Positions 32,707 to 42,530 of a stretch of DNA of 64,000 bases are shown here, one piece after another (position 1 is the stretch's first letter; each line of letters begins with the position of its first letter). Position numbers and translations under genes: made by a program. The stretch comes from Obelidium mucronatum (taxonomy: Eukaryota > Chytridiomycota > Chytridiomycetes > Chytridiales > Chytriomycetaceae). Where the stretch lies: assembly GCA_025765595.1 (NCBI GenBank), contig JAIVFH010000111.1, forward strand, positions 43,666-107,665. The letters run 5' to 3'. Below the pieces are notes generated by a model. The model was not told the origin of the DNA. It did no database searches and worked only from the letters and a program-made list of their open reading frames with translations.

Positions 32707-34875
32707 TCACTCATCATCATTCAAATCTTCCTCCTCCACCTCATCCATTGTCACCAACAGCGTGGGTCGATCTCTCCGGCTACTGCCTCCATTCACTGTC
32801 GAAGCAGAATTCCCACCACCATCTTCCTCATCTTCCTCATCTTCCTCGTTTTTAGCAGGCAGCGCCCCAGAGTCCTGCTCTATTCCATCAAATTTTCGAG
32901 CCCTGCGAGCAGTCTTTTGTCGTTTGTTGGATTCGTTTTCCGAAACCGAAATCGATTCTTCGGAAGATTCGTCAGCTTCTTTCGAGTGGTTGTCTTTTCC
33001 AAGAGAACCATAATACCCATTCCCATAGAACGTGTTCGGCAATGAATGTAGCGGTGGAGGAGGAGGGCGATAATAATTCGGTGGGAAATTTTGAAGATGT
33101 GACTGTGACGAAGGTTGCCCGTGAGAGTGATACTCTGGTCCGTAGTGATACGGCGGTTCCGGGGGATACATTCCAGAATATGGTGATGGCGGTGGTGGTG
33201 GCGGACGCATGAATGAACCGTAATGTGGGTATTCGAAAAAGTCTCTTCTTGCTTGATAGGATGTATCATATTGCTGCCATGGCGATGGGGGCTGTGGCTG
33301 TGGCGGAGGGGGAGGGTATGGTGGATATCTTAATTCCAGTGGAGGGTATTGAGAATATGGTGGACGCGGGTGATACGGAGAATTGCTGCTACTTTCGTTC
33401 AGGTTCGAAGGCTGTTGTTTTTGACGATGCTTAGGTTTTGAAGTTGTTGGGCTATTCGTGACGGGTTCTTGTCCTTTCCGTTTCTGAGCAGAAACGGAAG
33501 GGCCTCCAACAGTCTTTTGCTTATCTTTTTCTCCGTCTTCTTTCTTTTTTCCTTTACCATCTCCGTTTTTTGCATCACCCCCACTGCCTTCTACAAAGAC
33601 AAGTTTCTCTCCAGTGACATCCTCCTGCTTCCCTCTTCCATCTCCGGGTTCTGCGTGATCGCGTATATTATCTACTGTCTTTTTTGCTTTGCCATCTGCT
33701 GCCTTGGCATCATTCCCTTCATCATGTGGGACATTTGTCACACATTTATCACCGATATCAGCACCATCCCCGTTTGGTTCATCTCTTGGTGCAGGGGAAG
33801 GTAAAAGGCGTGCAATAATAGTGTTCAGGTAATCTCTCAGTTGAGAAACACGCAACGCGTTTTGTTCCAGTCCTTGGTTATTCAATAATTCATCAATGAG
33901 TCGGTTCAGTTGGGGGACAATTTCAGCCAAGTGTGCGTCATGTGTGAGTCCATGTGGCGGTGCCGGTGGCGCTAGTGGAGGAAGTCTCATTTGAGGATGT
34001 GCGTATGGCGGAACAAATTGTGGGTTTTGGGGGTGTGCGTATGGGGAAGCGAATTGTGGATGATGGGTTCCGTAATAATATTGTGGTGGTGGTGGTGGCG
34101 GATGATGCATCTGATTGAAAGGGAGTTGGGGACGAGCTTGGAGCTGGCGCTGTATTTGCAGAGTTTCATCCGGGAATTGCCGTGGCTGTCCTTTTGGGGG
34201 CTTTGGCTTGGCTGGGGTTATATATATCAAAAGTAAAAGAACAAACTTTTAAACAAGAATGGATATATCTAAATTTTAAACGATCAAGAAAACTACTTTA
34301 CCTTGAGCTCTTTGATTCTTTTTCTCGGCGCTTGCAATCATCCGCTTCCAGCGCTCATCAGGAAACGGTGTTGTTCCTCCTTCAAGTTTCCGTCGTTCAT
34401 TGTTTCTTTCGATCCACCCAACCACTTCTGTTCCGTCCATATTTCGGGTGTATACGCAGTCAAACTTGGCGCCCTTTTTGGAGCAGTGATCGCAGGAGGG
34501 TCGTTCTTTACTGCACTTTATCTTTTTTTCATAGCATCTGACGCATGAGCTTACTCGCAAACCAAGGTTTTTGAAACGAGGATCAAGCGGATTAAGTTGA
34601 AATGCTGAGTTTTGCTGTTGCTGTGGCGGCAGTGAAGCAGAGTCGTCGAGGTTGCTGTCATGAGCATCACCTTGTGTCTGTGCAACTTGCGGCTCTCCCT
34701 GTGGCTGACTGTCAAGTGGCGCGCTGCGATCCGTATCGCCCTCAAGTTTCACTGTTGCCTTTGATCCGGTTTGATCCACAATCTGTTTTTGTGAAGGACC
34801 GTTTTGTTCCTTCTCGGCTCGGTCCATTTTGGGTTCTTTCGGTCGAACAATTTTTGTAAGAAAGAGAGTTCTCAT
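32707..34875 (-). CDS. Proline-rich single Zn2Cys6 protein
   Basis: Exon 1 (about 34305-34875) holds one cluster, C-x2-C-x6-C-x6-C-x2-C-x8-C (CVRCYEKKIKC...), with an unusually long last loop. It is followed by VVGWIERNNERRKLEGG. An intron of roughly 90-100 bp (GTAAAG...CCCCAG, about 34210-34305) leads to exon 2, which is very rich in Pro, Tyr, His and Gln with long Pro runs. A Lys/Asp/Gly-rich charged section follows, then an acidic end (DEVEEEDLNDDE). The start is 34875 (MRTLFL) or 34827 (MDRAEKEQN). It differs from the twin-cluster family: one cluster and no C2H2 module. No fungal TF middle domain is visible; the function beyond presumed DNA binding is unknown. Confidence 0.75.
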
Positions 34876-35518
34876 TAAAGCCTATTTAACAGCCACATTA
34901 ATGAATATTTATCTTTAAACTAGTCCTGTATTGAAAGCGCTTTCCTAATCAAAATAGGGCAACTTTTAAAATATTTAATTTAATGCTGATGGTCATGAGC
35001 GTGAGACTTCCTAGGCCGTGAGGTTCCAGGAGACACGGGCGCTTTTGCGGATAGTTGCAAGTTTGACATCAGGTGGTGATATTCTGCTTTCCCTTTGGAC
35101 AAAAGGTACTGGATTCGCTCCTAAGCACAGAGAACAAGTGATTCGATTGCTTCAGTGTGTTGTAAAGACTTGCAACAATGCAATCGATCCATCAGCCTAC
35201 CGAATCGGTTTCATGCCTGGCTTTGTCAAAATCAGCCCGAGCCCAATCCCGAATAAACTGACGCTCTGATTTGTCAGATACAGACTTCAATGTTCGGGTG
35301 ATATCTCTGTTTGGATTGCATCTGTTTGTGTTCTGTGCCAGAGTTGTTTTGATGTTGAGCTTACCGATAGAGTGAGATGACCCGCATCCTTGTCATGAAC
35401 TGCTCAACCAAATCAGCCAACACAAAACAATTGTTTGCAGTTGGATTCGCACCTGCTTCAGATCAAGTTTTGGCAATCCTACGCTTTGCATGTTTTTTTT
35501 TGTTTATTTTTATTGAAT
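34876..35518. other. Intergenic, ~640 bp
   Basis: One plus-strand open stretch (35018-35269) lacks an ATG start, splice support and any recognisable domain, so I do not call it. Nothing else is seen. Confidence 0.5.
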
Positions 35519-35972
35519 TTACACATGCTTCTCAATAAAGGCCTTCACGAACTTCTCGTCTCTTACACCAACGAATTGATCGACAAGTTTTCCATTCTTG
35601 AATATCCCAACAGTTGGCAGGGAGGCAATTCGATATTCACCAGCAGTTTTCACTGCTTCATCCACATTCACCTTGACCAAGAAAGTCTGTGAATTCGGCT
35701 GTGATACGGCCTTTGTAAGGATCGGAGCCAACATGCGACAGGGGCCACACCAGCTAATCGGTTTTTTTTTTATTTTACGACAATCAGTTGGATGTTGAAG
35801 ACTGTCAAACAACCACTTACTCTGCATAGAAATCAACGAGAACTGGCGAGTTTCCGGCTTCAATCAAGGTTGCTTTAAAGTCCGAATCGCCACGTTCGAC
35901 GACTGTTCCAAGCAGTTTGGATGAAGGCGTTGAAGCCGCAGAAGAGAACTTTCGAATGGCAACTCGAAACAT
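35519..35972 (-). CDS. Thioredoxin, mitochondrial
   Basis: A thiol-disulfide oxidoreductase with the WCGPC active site and the cis-Pro segment RIASLPTVGIFKNGK. Two exons are joined by a 66-bp GT-AG intron (35755-35820) placed just before the active-site Trp. The N terminus (MFRVAIRKFSSAASTPSSK) is basic, Ser/Ala-rich and free of acids, indicating mitochondrial import. About 130 residues including the presequence is normal. Its 5' leader overlaps a fragment of an F-box/ankyrin gene lying on the opposite strand (35992-36300). Confidence 0.93.
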
Positions 35973-35991
35973 GATTTTGGGAAAGAAAAAG

Positions 35992-36300
35992 ATGAGTTTG
36001 CCATTCCCACAGAATTGATTGAAGCGATTGTCATCAATCTTCCCATCGATGAAGGATTGAATGGCATTGGCTTGAGCTCCGTTGCCATTGGTCTTCTCCA
36101 TTCTCTCGTTTGCGAACAGATACTTTCACCATCAACCTCAGGTCTACATCCACGATGACGTGTTCTATTTTTTTATATATTTTTGCATGCATCAAGTGGC
36201 CATTGGCGTATCGAGCTGTTGGGTACAAGGAAAATATGAATGCACAGGGCACCAATGTATTGATCTTCCCAAATATGAAATCAACCAACCTTGATATACT
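35992..36300 (+). pseudogene. Fragment of an F-box/ankyrin gene
   Basis: The plus strand encodes PTELIEAIVINLPIDEGL followed by IGLSSVAIGL, nearly identical to the start of the 54.0-kb gene (PTELIESIVINLPIDKGL). It continues in a second frame with KWPLAYRAVGYKENM, matching that gene's KWPLTYQAVIYKEHM. No ankyrin repeats follow. Frame changes and truncation mark it as dead. It lies just upstream of the intact relative at 36397. Confidence 0.75.
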
Positions 36301-36396
36301 GTTCAATAAGATTAAGATCATTAAGTTGCGATCTGCTTCTTCCTTCCATTCTTATTTACTCAAAATTCACTTCACTATTTTTCTCCCCAAAACAAG

Positions 36397-37518
36397 ATGA
36401 CTTCAATGCTCATGATGCCCCGCGAGATCCTAGAAACAATCCTGCTCTATCTTCCTATTGACTCAAACTTGCTCTGCGTGGGCCTTGCATCCAAACACCT
36501 GACAGCTGCAACCATCATTAACAGCCCCTCCTTTGCAATCCGCCACTTGAACCACCAGCTTTGCTTGCAACCACTTCACTATATTTTGGAAAACATAAAC
36601 GGAGACTTGTCCGGTGTTCCATTTCAATACCATCTTCTTTTATTTGGAAAAGTCCTCTCCTCGTCCACAGATGATGATAACTGGGAAACTGACTTCCTGT
36701 CCGTGGATATTTTCTTTGCAAATATTTCTCATGAATTTGCTCAGAAAGCAACTCGAATACTGCTTGCTTCAAAGTGGTGGAACCCTGGGTGTCAAGGCAG
36801 CAGACCCCTGCGATATTCAGCGTTTAAAGGGTTCGCCTCGGTAGTGAAAACTCTGTTGAGTATTCCTGCTGTAAATCCGGCAGACGTGAATAATCACGCT
36901 ATTCGATGGGCAAGTGCCGGAGGACATGTTGAAGTAGTTCGCTTACTATTGATGGACCCTCGCGTGGACGCATCAGCGGAAAACAACCATGCGTTTCAAA
37001 AAGCGTGCAGAAATGGGCACGTTGAAGTCGCTCGTTTGCTTCTTGAATTGGAAACAGTGGATCCCGCCGTTAAAGGAAACTACCCTTTGCGGATGGCATC
37101 TGCACTTGGCCATTTAGCAATAGTACAGATGCTCCTTGATACGGGAAAAGTAGATGTTTCCGTTCAAGCCCATTACCCCATCCGAATGGCAGCCCAGTGC
37201 GGACAAACTGACGTTGTGCAACTGCTGTTAGCTTACAGCGCAGTGGACCCAACGACACTCAACAATTATGCAATCCGGAGGGCGGTAGAAGGGGGTCATG
37301 TGGCTGTTGTTCGATTGCTTCTCAAACACGATAGTGTGAATCCAGCTGATTTTGATCAATCGGCATTAGTGGAAGCAATATACGCACAACACCGAGAATT
37401 AGCTGAGATTCTGCTCGCAGATTGCCGAGTTGATCCTTCCGGGTCAGTTCTGGAAACACTGCGCGAAACTGGATGGAATGACTGGGAGAAAGTTATCCAA
37501 AGTTTCCTTGAAAGTTGA
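36397..37518 (+). CDS. F-box/ankyrin-repeat protein, intact
   Basis: A 373-residue protein in one exon. The N terminus is F-box-like (MPREILETILLYLPIDSNLL, then VGLASKHLTAATI). From about residue 125 there are seven or so ankyrin repeats with the local signature GHVEVVRLLLMDPRVDASAE and GGHVAVVRLLL. It is the only intact plus-strand member in the window. It is likely an SCF-type adaptor or protein-interaction scaffold (family inference). No signal peptide. Confidence 0.88.
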   Translation: MTSMLMMPREILETILLYLPIDSNLLCVGLASKHLTAATIINSPSFAIRHLNHQLCLQPLHYILENINGDLSGVPFQYHLLLFGKVLSSSTDDDNWETDFLSVDIFFANISHEFAQKATRILLASKWWNPGCQGSRPLRYSAFKGFASVVKTLLSIPAVNPADVNNHAIRWASAGGHVEVVRLLLMDPRVDASAENNHAFQKACRNGHVEVARLLLELETVDPAVKGNYPLRMASALGHLAIVQMLLDTGKVDVSVQAHYPIRMAAQCGQTDVVQLLLAYSAVDPTTLNNYAIRRAVEGGHVAVVRLLLKHDSVNPADFDQSALVEAIYAQHRELAEILLADCRVDPSGSVLETLRETGWNDWEKVIQSFLES

Positions 37519-37914
37519 GGTGCAAGCAGAACTCAATTTAGAATATAATGCATTATATTGGTTATTTGACATCCCACCTGATATCAAGTACTGGCAAGCA
37601 GAACAGCAAGGATCCTTGACATATGCGTGCAAGTAAACGCGGTCAAGAAAATAGGGAAGCGCAGCCGCCATTTTTCGTGCAGTAGTTTGGTTACCATTGT
37701 TTCCGTCCAACCACCCAACATATCCTGTCAACTTGAGGCCCGTCCCTAATGTCTTGAGCTTGCACAAAAGGGAAATGCAGGCAGCAAAGGCGTTTTGCTC
37801 AGTTTCTTCACCGAGGATAAGGTTGTTGGGCCTTGCATTCCAGAAATCAATTTCAGTGAGGGCTCCGGTACCACAATTCGAAATAGTATTATCAATTTCA
37901 AGAATGCCACACAT
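37519..37914 (-). pseudogene. Truncated gene remnant, unrecognised
   Basis: An open frame, MCGILEIDNTISNCGTG followed by ALTEIDFWNARPNN, LTGYVGWLDGNNGN and FLDRVYLHAYVKDPCC, looks like real protein rather than noise. WNAR and LDRVYLHAY recall TIM-barrel-type extracellular proteins, but I cannot name a family. It runs antisense into the end of the 36397-37518 gene (to 37444) and lacks a convincing 5' exon, so a truncated gene end is most likely. Confidence 0.35.
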
Positions 37915-38216
37915 TACCCCAGCAAACGATAAACTAGCACATCAGCTTTCCAAAATCCGATGCTTTTACTTATGTCTGACAAGGGACAGGACTGCGATTT
38001 CTCTTGAAGTTTGCTGTTTTAATCAAAATACTTTAACTTGCCGTTTTCGCACCGTTTTCGCAAGCCCAAAAGTCAAGACACCAAGTGTCTTTGCCCATAG
38101 TAGCTGAAGGAGGACGTTGAAGGTGGCAATCAGTATTGGCACAATCTACCGCACAGTCTTCTCTTTGGCGTTATTCTGCGACGTACGGACAATGTGGTGA
38201 ACCAACTTTTCTTTAA
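37915..38216. other. Intergenic, ~300 bp
   Basis: No supported gene. Short frames only on both strands. Confidence 0.5.
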
Positions 38217-40340
38217 CTAAACTTCTTCTTCTCCAATCACCAACTCTTCAAAAACATACCCCAACGCCCTGATTCGTTTCTTCATTTCTCTTCGCTTTTC
38301 CAAACCATCTTGACCCAATTTTTTCTTTAAACCAACAACACAACCGCCACTTCCACTGAATTTGGCAGCATGCCCAAACTCATGCGCAATCTTGACGACA
38401 GCTAAATTATCAGCCCCGACTACAGCATCGCCATACAAGGATCTTCGAGTTGCGAAATTTGTATCCATCAATTCTGCAAATGTTACATGGTCCTTCTTCA
38501 AGAGCGCCGTCTTGGCTCGTGTGGCCAAATCAGCAAAGAGGTCCATTGCTGTAATGACTTCCTGATCTCCTTGATAAAACCGCGCGCGGATGTTGGTGTG
38601 GATTTTACCTGTGAACAGAAAAAGGAAGGTGAGATTGGAATGGTGAATAGCAATGAGCACGAAATCAGTTTACCCGAATCACTTGGAACGCCAACATAGG
38701 CTATCCATAGACCTTCCGGGACAAGTGACAGTGGGAGTCGCTCATACGCTCCATAGCCTCGAGATTCCATCAAATCACGGTTAAAGTCCATAAAGACGAG
38801 ACCTCCGTAGGCTTGAATAACTCTGTCTTGGAGACCGGCTGCGATACTGTGGAAAATGACATATTGGTAAGGAAACAGGGCTACGCGCTGAAATGTCGAC
38901 CGACACATACTCAAGCTCGTCTTTCTCTGCCGCTAAGGCCAAATTCGCGCAAATATGTGGCTGGAATCCTGGATGCTTACTCAAACCGTAGTATAATATG
39001 AGTGCGCGTAGAAATGCTGTTATAAGCGCTGATGAGCCAGCCAAACCAACTTGCCTATGAGAATTACCAAAGAGAGAGAGGGAGTAATGGTTACAAAACA
39101 CATTGCACAATCGTATCCGAACATACCGAGGAATATTCGTCTCGTATTCCACTCGAAACCCTCTCAAGACACCACCATCGATTGAGTGAACACCAAGTTC
39201 CATGCAATAGCTTCCAAACACTTTTGCTGCGGCAAGCATGAGTCTTTGAACTCCATAATACCCATTCTTTTCACAAGACACTGAAAGTTGAGCAAGAGAT
39301 GCAAACTGGAATGGGTCCAATAGGGGAGTTTGTTGGATTGTTATGGTCTGATCAGCCGGCGAAGCATTAGGTGTGATCGTGACAGTCGCATGAAAGTTCT
39401 TGATCAAGAGAGAAATGGTTTTTCCAAAGAATCCGTCTATCAAACAAAGTTAAAATGTTTTAAATCTTGGGACACAAATAAAGCTCCAATTACCTGACGG
39501 GTTTCCCATTAATCCCACACGCGCATACGCCGATGCTAAAGTTGGCGTGCAGCTTTGAGCAAGAGCTTCAGCTGAAATCGCGTGTATATGTTTGACAATG
39601 TCCAAATCATTGCAATTTAAAGTCTTCAATTCAGGACCCATCAATAGAGCAAGTTGGGACCAAGCATCGGAATCTGAGTCCGATTTCCGTGATGAAAGTG
39701 GAAGCGAATTCAGTTTCATGTCCAGGTCAGCGCAGCAGTCAGAAGGTAAAAAGAATGCCGCAACTCTCGTCGAAGGAATTGTATGAGAGAACGAAGTAGA
39801 TCGAGATGAAGCAGGAGAGGTGGGTTCAAGTGAGTCCCTTGATGGAGAAAGTCTGCCTGTTTGAGCAAGGAACTGGGTCGCACTTCTTCCCGCATCGCTT
39901 TCGCGGCAGATGGCAATGACGCGTTCAATAGCGTCCCAGTCGATGTCCTGAATAACTGGAACTGGAATCATCAGAATAGAGTCGGTGACTGGTGCCAGCT
40001 GCAGTGCAGCCAACCACGCTTCGAGGGTCCTAATTCAGTCACTTTAGTGCATTCGATGGTTTGAGTCTTTGAGACTCAGAGACAAGAAGCACCTCTGCAG
40101 ACTGGCCCCTCGCCCGCACGAGCCCACATTCACCACTTGGACTTCATTCGCGCTTAGCAAGGCTGTCCATCGCTGGACCAGGGCAAAGGCCGATGCGTCT
40201 GTGATGACAGCTACTGGCGCTGCTTGCATTGCTTGAGGGAGCGCATTCAGCGAGGCAATCAAAGAGCCATCGCTGGCTTCGTGCTCTGCGGCATTGTTTG
40301 AGTCGCGTTTTTCTGCAAAACGGGTGAGAACAATTTTCAT
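38217..40340 (-). CDS. Glucuronokinase (GHMP kinase) with N-terminal nucleotidyltransferase-like domain
   Basis: The C-terminal part matches plant-type glucuronokinase: [20 protein letters not shown], the GHMP ATP loop [40 protein letters not shown] and [12 protein letters not shown]. This enzyme phosphorylates D-glucuronate at C1 for UDP-glucuronate salvage. The N-terminal region ([52 protein letters not shown]) has the outline of an NDP-sugar nucleotidyltransferase but looks degenerate. Exons are linked by GT-AG introns, for example 40030-40092, one before DGFFGK, one before QVGLAG, one before IAAGLQD and one before KIHTN; all keep phase. A Ser-rich linker lies between the two domains. A fusion of both activities would make UDP-glucuronate; activity of the N-terminal part is doubtful. 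Confidence 0.85.
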
Positions 40341-40405
40341 TGAATTGTTGGATACAACTATTTACATTTATTTACACACTGTCACATTTGATCAACTAAA
40401 ACAGT

Positions 40406-40615
40406 TTAAATAAGCTTGTTTCCGAAAGAAATATTTGAGTAGAACACTGGTGCGTGTTCAGTTGTGGCTTTACTGGACCCGGAGAGGACCTGCCTCACTT
40501 CCGCACTTGGATTCACCGTTTGCTGAATCGATTCAGTTGCTGGCTTTTCCAATAGTGCATAAGCCCTTGATTTGGTAGTTTCTGTCTTTTGAGTTTTGAA
40601 GAGCTGTAACGACAT
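40406..40615 (-). CDS. Tiny protein of APVFY-SFGNK family, member 3
   Basis: A 69-residue protein, MSLQLFKTQKTETTKSRAYA, with ALLEK and a C terminus VLSGSSKAT...APVFYSNISFGNKLI. About 20 of the last 26 residues match the gene at 12774-13007, 27 kb away, while the middle is divergent. There is no signal peptide, transmembrane helix or cysteine pattern. It sits between glucuronokinase and an F-box/ankyrin gene with its own short promoter space. Unknown function. Confidence 0.7.
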   Translation of the reverse strand: MSLQLFKTQKTETTKSRAYALLEKPATESIQQTVNPSAEVRQVLSGSSKATTEHAPVFYSNISFGNKLI

Positions 40616-40830
40616 TTTTTTTTGGTCAAGTGTATATCAAGCGTTTTATAGTAATTTTATCCGACGGTGAACTTCGTCATAGTCAGGGAATCAGGATGTG
40701 TTGAGGATCTAACGCTAGCAACTCCTTGTAAGCCACCGACCCGATCATTGTTGAACATCGCTTACAGATCAGGTGGCACTTGCGAGAAACATTATGGCTA
40801 TAATAAACTATGCTATATTCATCAAATACA

Positions 40831-42485
40831 TCACTCGTTTGCTGACAAAGCTTCAACAACATCCAAACGCCCATTCTGTTTCGCCCACTTGACCAAATAA
40901 TTGTTACATGCAGAAGGATCGACACGTTGGTCCTTCATCAAAAGTCTCACAATCTCAACATGCCCATTCTCTGCCGCCAACCATAATGCTTCATTGCCTA
41001 AAGTATCCGGATCTGCTCCCCCTCGTTTCCCATCCTTAGATCCAGCAACTTCAGGATCGAGTCGCGGATGCTTGAGCAGTAGATCCACAACTTCCACCAG
41101 GCCTTCAGACGCTGCATAAACTAGGGGATTTTCAGAGTTTAGGTCCAGACGCGGGTCGTTGAGAAGTCTTTCTACGATTGGAATACATTTCTTCTCCATC
41201 GCAAATTCGAGGTAGGTTGCCATCATTGATGCCTGAAGGGCATTAGGATTCATTCGCGGATCATCAAGCAACAAATGTGCGATTTCAACATGCCCGTTTT
41301 TGATTGCTTCATGGAGTGGTTCTCTGATATTCTCGTCGCATAAGGTGTGTTTCTCCTCAGTATGGCCACAGGTTACAGGAGCAGGATCAACCCGAGCATC
41401 AGCGAGTAACAATCTGACAATTTCCAGCCGACCTTCCTTTGCTGCCAGCCGCAGCGGCAGATTAAAGCAGCAAGCTGGATCCACGCGAACATCTTCGAGG
41501 AGCCTTTTCACCAACTCCAGACGGTCAGTTTTCACAGCTGAAACAATCGCACTATTGTTACCAGCAGATGGATCCACACGAGGATCCGAAACTAAAAGGT
41601 ACACATTATCATAATACTTGTTTCTCAGGGCCCTAATCAGAGCCCAGTTATCTTCCCATGAAGGATCCACGCGGCCGTCTGCAAGCAGTAGGGTGGTCGT
41701 CGAGACCGCACCGTAATTTACAGCCCAGTTCAGTGCAGAATTGTCTTGCGTAGAGGGATCCTCTGAGAGGAGGTAATCTAGAACAGCAAAATGGGTTTCG
41801 TTGGGACTTGAAACTTCGTTGTAGATGCCTTCTATGGCTCTGGCGGAGACGTTTACAGCTTGGGAACGGGAATGAAGTAGTTGAGTCATCTTTAGATTTC
41901 CATTTGCACTGGCGAAATAGATTGCTTGGTTGTCTTGAGTGGGATCAACACGGGAATCTTCAAGAAGCATCTTGACAACGGGAAGATGATCTCTTTCAGC
42001 TGCCTCACAAAGAGCGCTATTTCTTAAATCTGACGGATCGACCGCTGGATTTTGAAGGAGAATCTCAACAACATCAGCGTGTCCAAGGAAAGAAGCCATT
42101 CGCAAAGGTTTGTTGTATTCGCAGCCCGGGTTGAAGAAGTTCGGCTTAGTCAGTGGAAGCTGAATAATCTTCAAATCGGTCTTTTGCGTTGAAATATACC
42201 CCCAGTATTCAAAGCTTTCGTTGTCATAATCAGAATAATCCTCCATGTGTTCCTCAATGGCAAATTATCGAGAGTAAGTGTTTCTAAATAGCTGAATGCG
42301 TCCATATCAACTGCGCCGAAGCTGGTGTGGTAATGGATGTGTCTGTTTGCTGAAGAGAGGCTGTAGAAGATCGAACGACCAAAGACAATTGAGCTCAATC
42401 CCACAGCGTTCAGTCCTTTATCGATTGGAAGGTACATCAGAATTGCTTCAATCAGCTCAGGCGGAAGAGAAGAGAAGCGGGCCAT
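40831..42485 (-). CDS. F-box/ankyrin-repeat gene with frame break near N terminus
   Basis: The F-box-like part is at 42171-42485 (FSSLPPELIEAILMYLPIDK, then GLNAVGLSSIVFGRSIFY). About 11 ankyrin repeats occupy 40831-42150 (DPRVDPSAGNNSA, GHVEIVRLLMKDQRVDPSA). The two parts are in different frames. Compared with the 54.0-kb paralogue (WPLTYQAVIYKEHM), this copy goes straight from LPL to EEHM, as if about 20 bases were deleted at about 42250. Translation could restart at the internal ATG at 42246 (MEDYSDYD), giving an ankyrin-only protein of 471 residues. It is either a pseudogene or a re-started gene. Confidence 0.7.
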
Positions 42486-42530
42486 TGAGGAGCTGTTTGA
42501 GATGTAATAAAAAGTAAAAATAGTCCAACA

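Noticed and set aside
6648..34875. The transcription-factor cluster as part of a secondary-metabolite gene cluster.
   Set aside because: No polyketide synthase, peptide synthetase, terpene cyclase or tailoring enzymes are present; intervening genes are housekeeping.
35018..35269. Plus-strand open stretch of 83 codons.
   Set aside because: No ATG, no splice signals that extend it, no recognisable domain.
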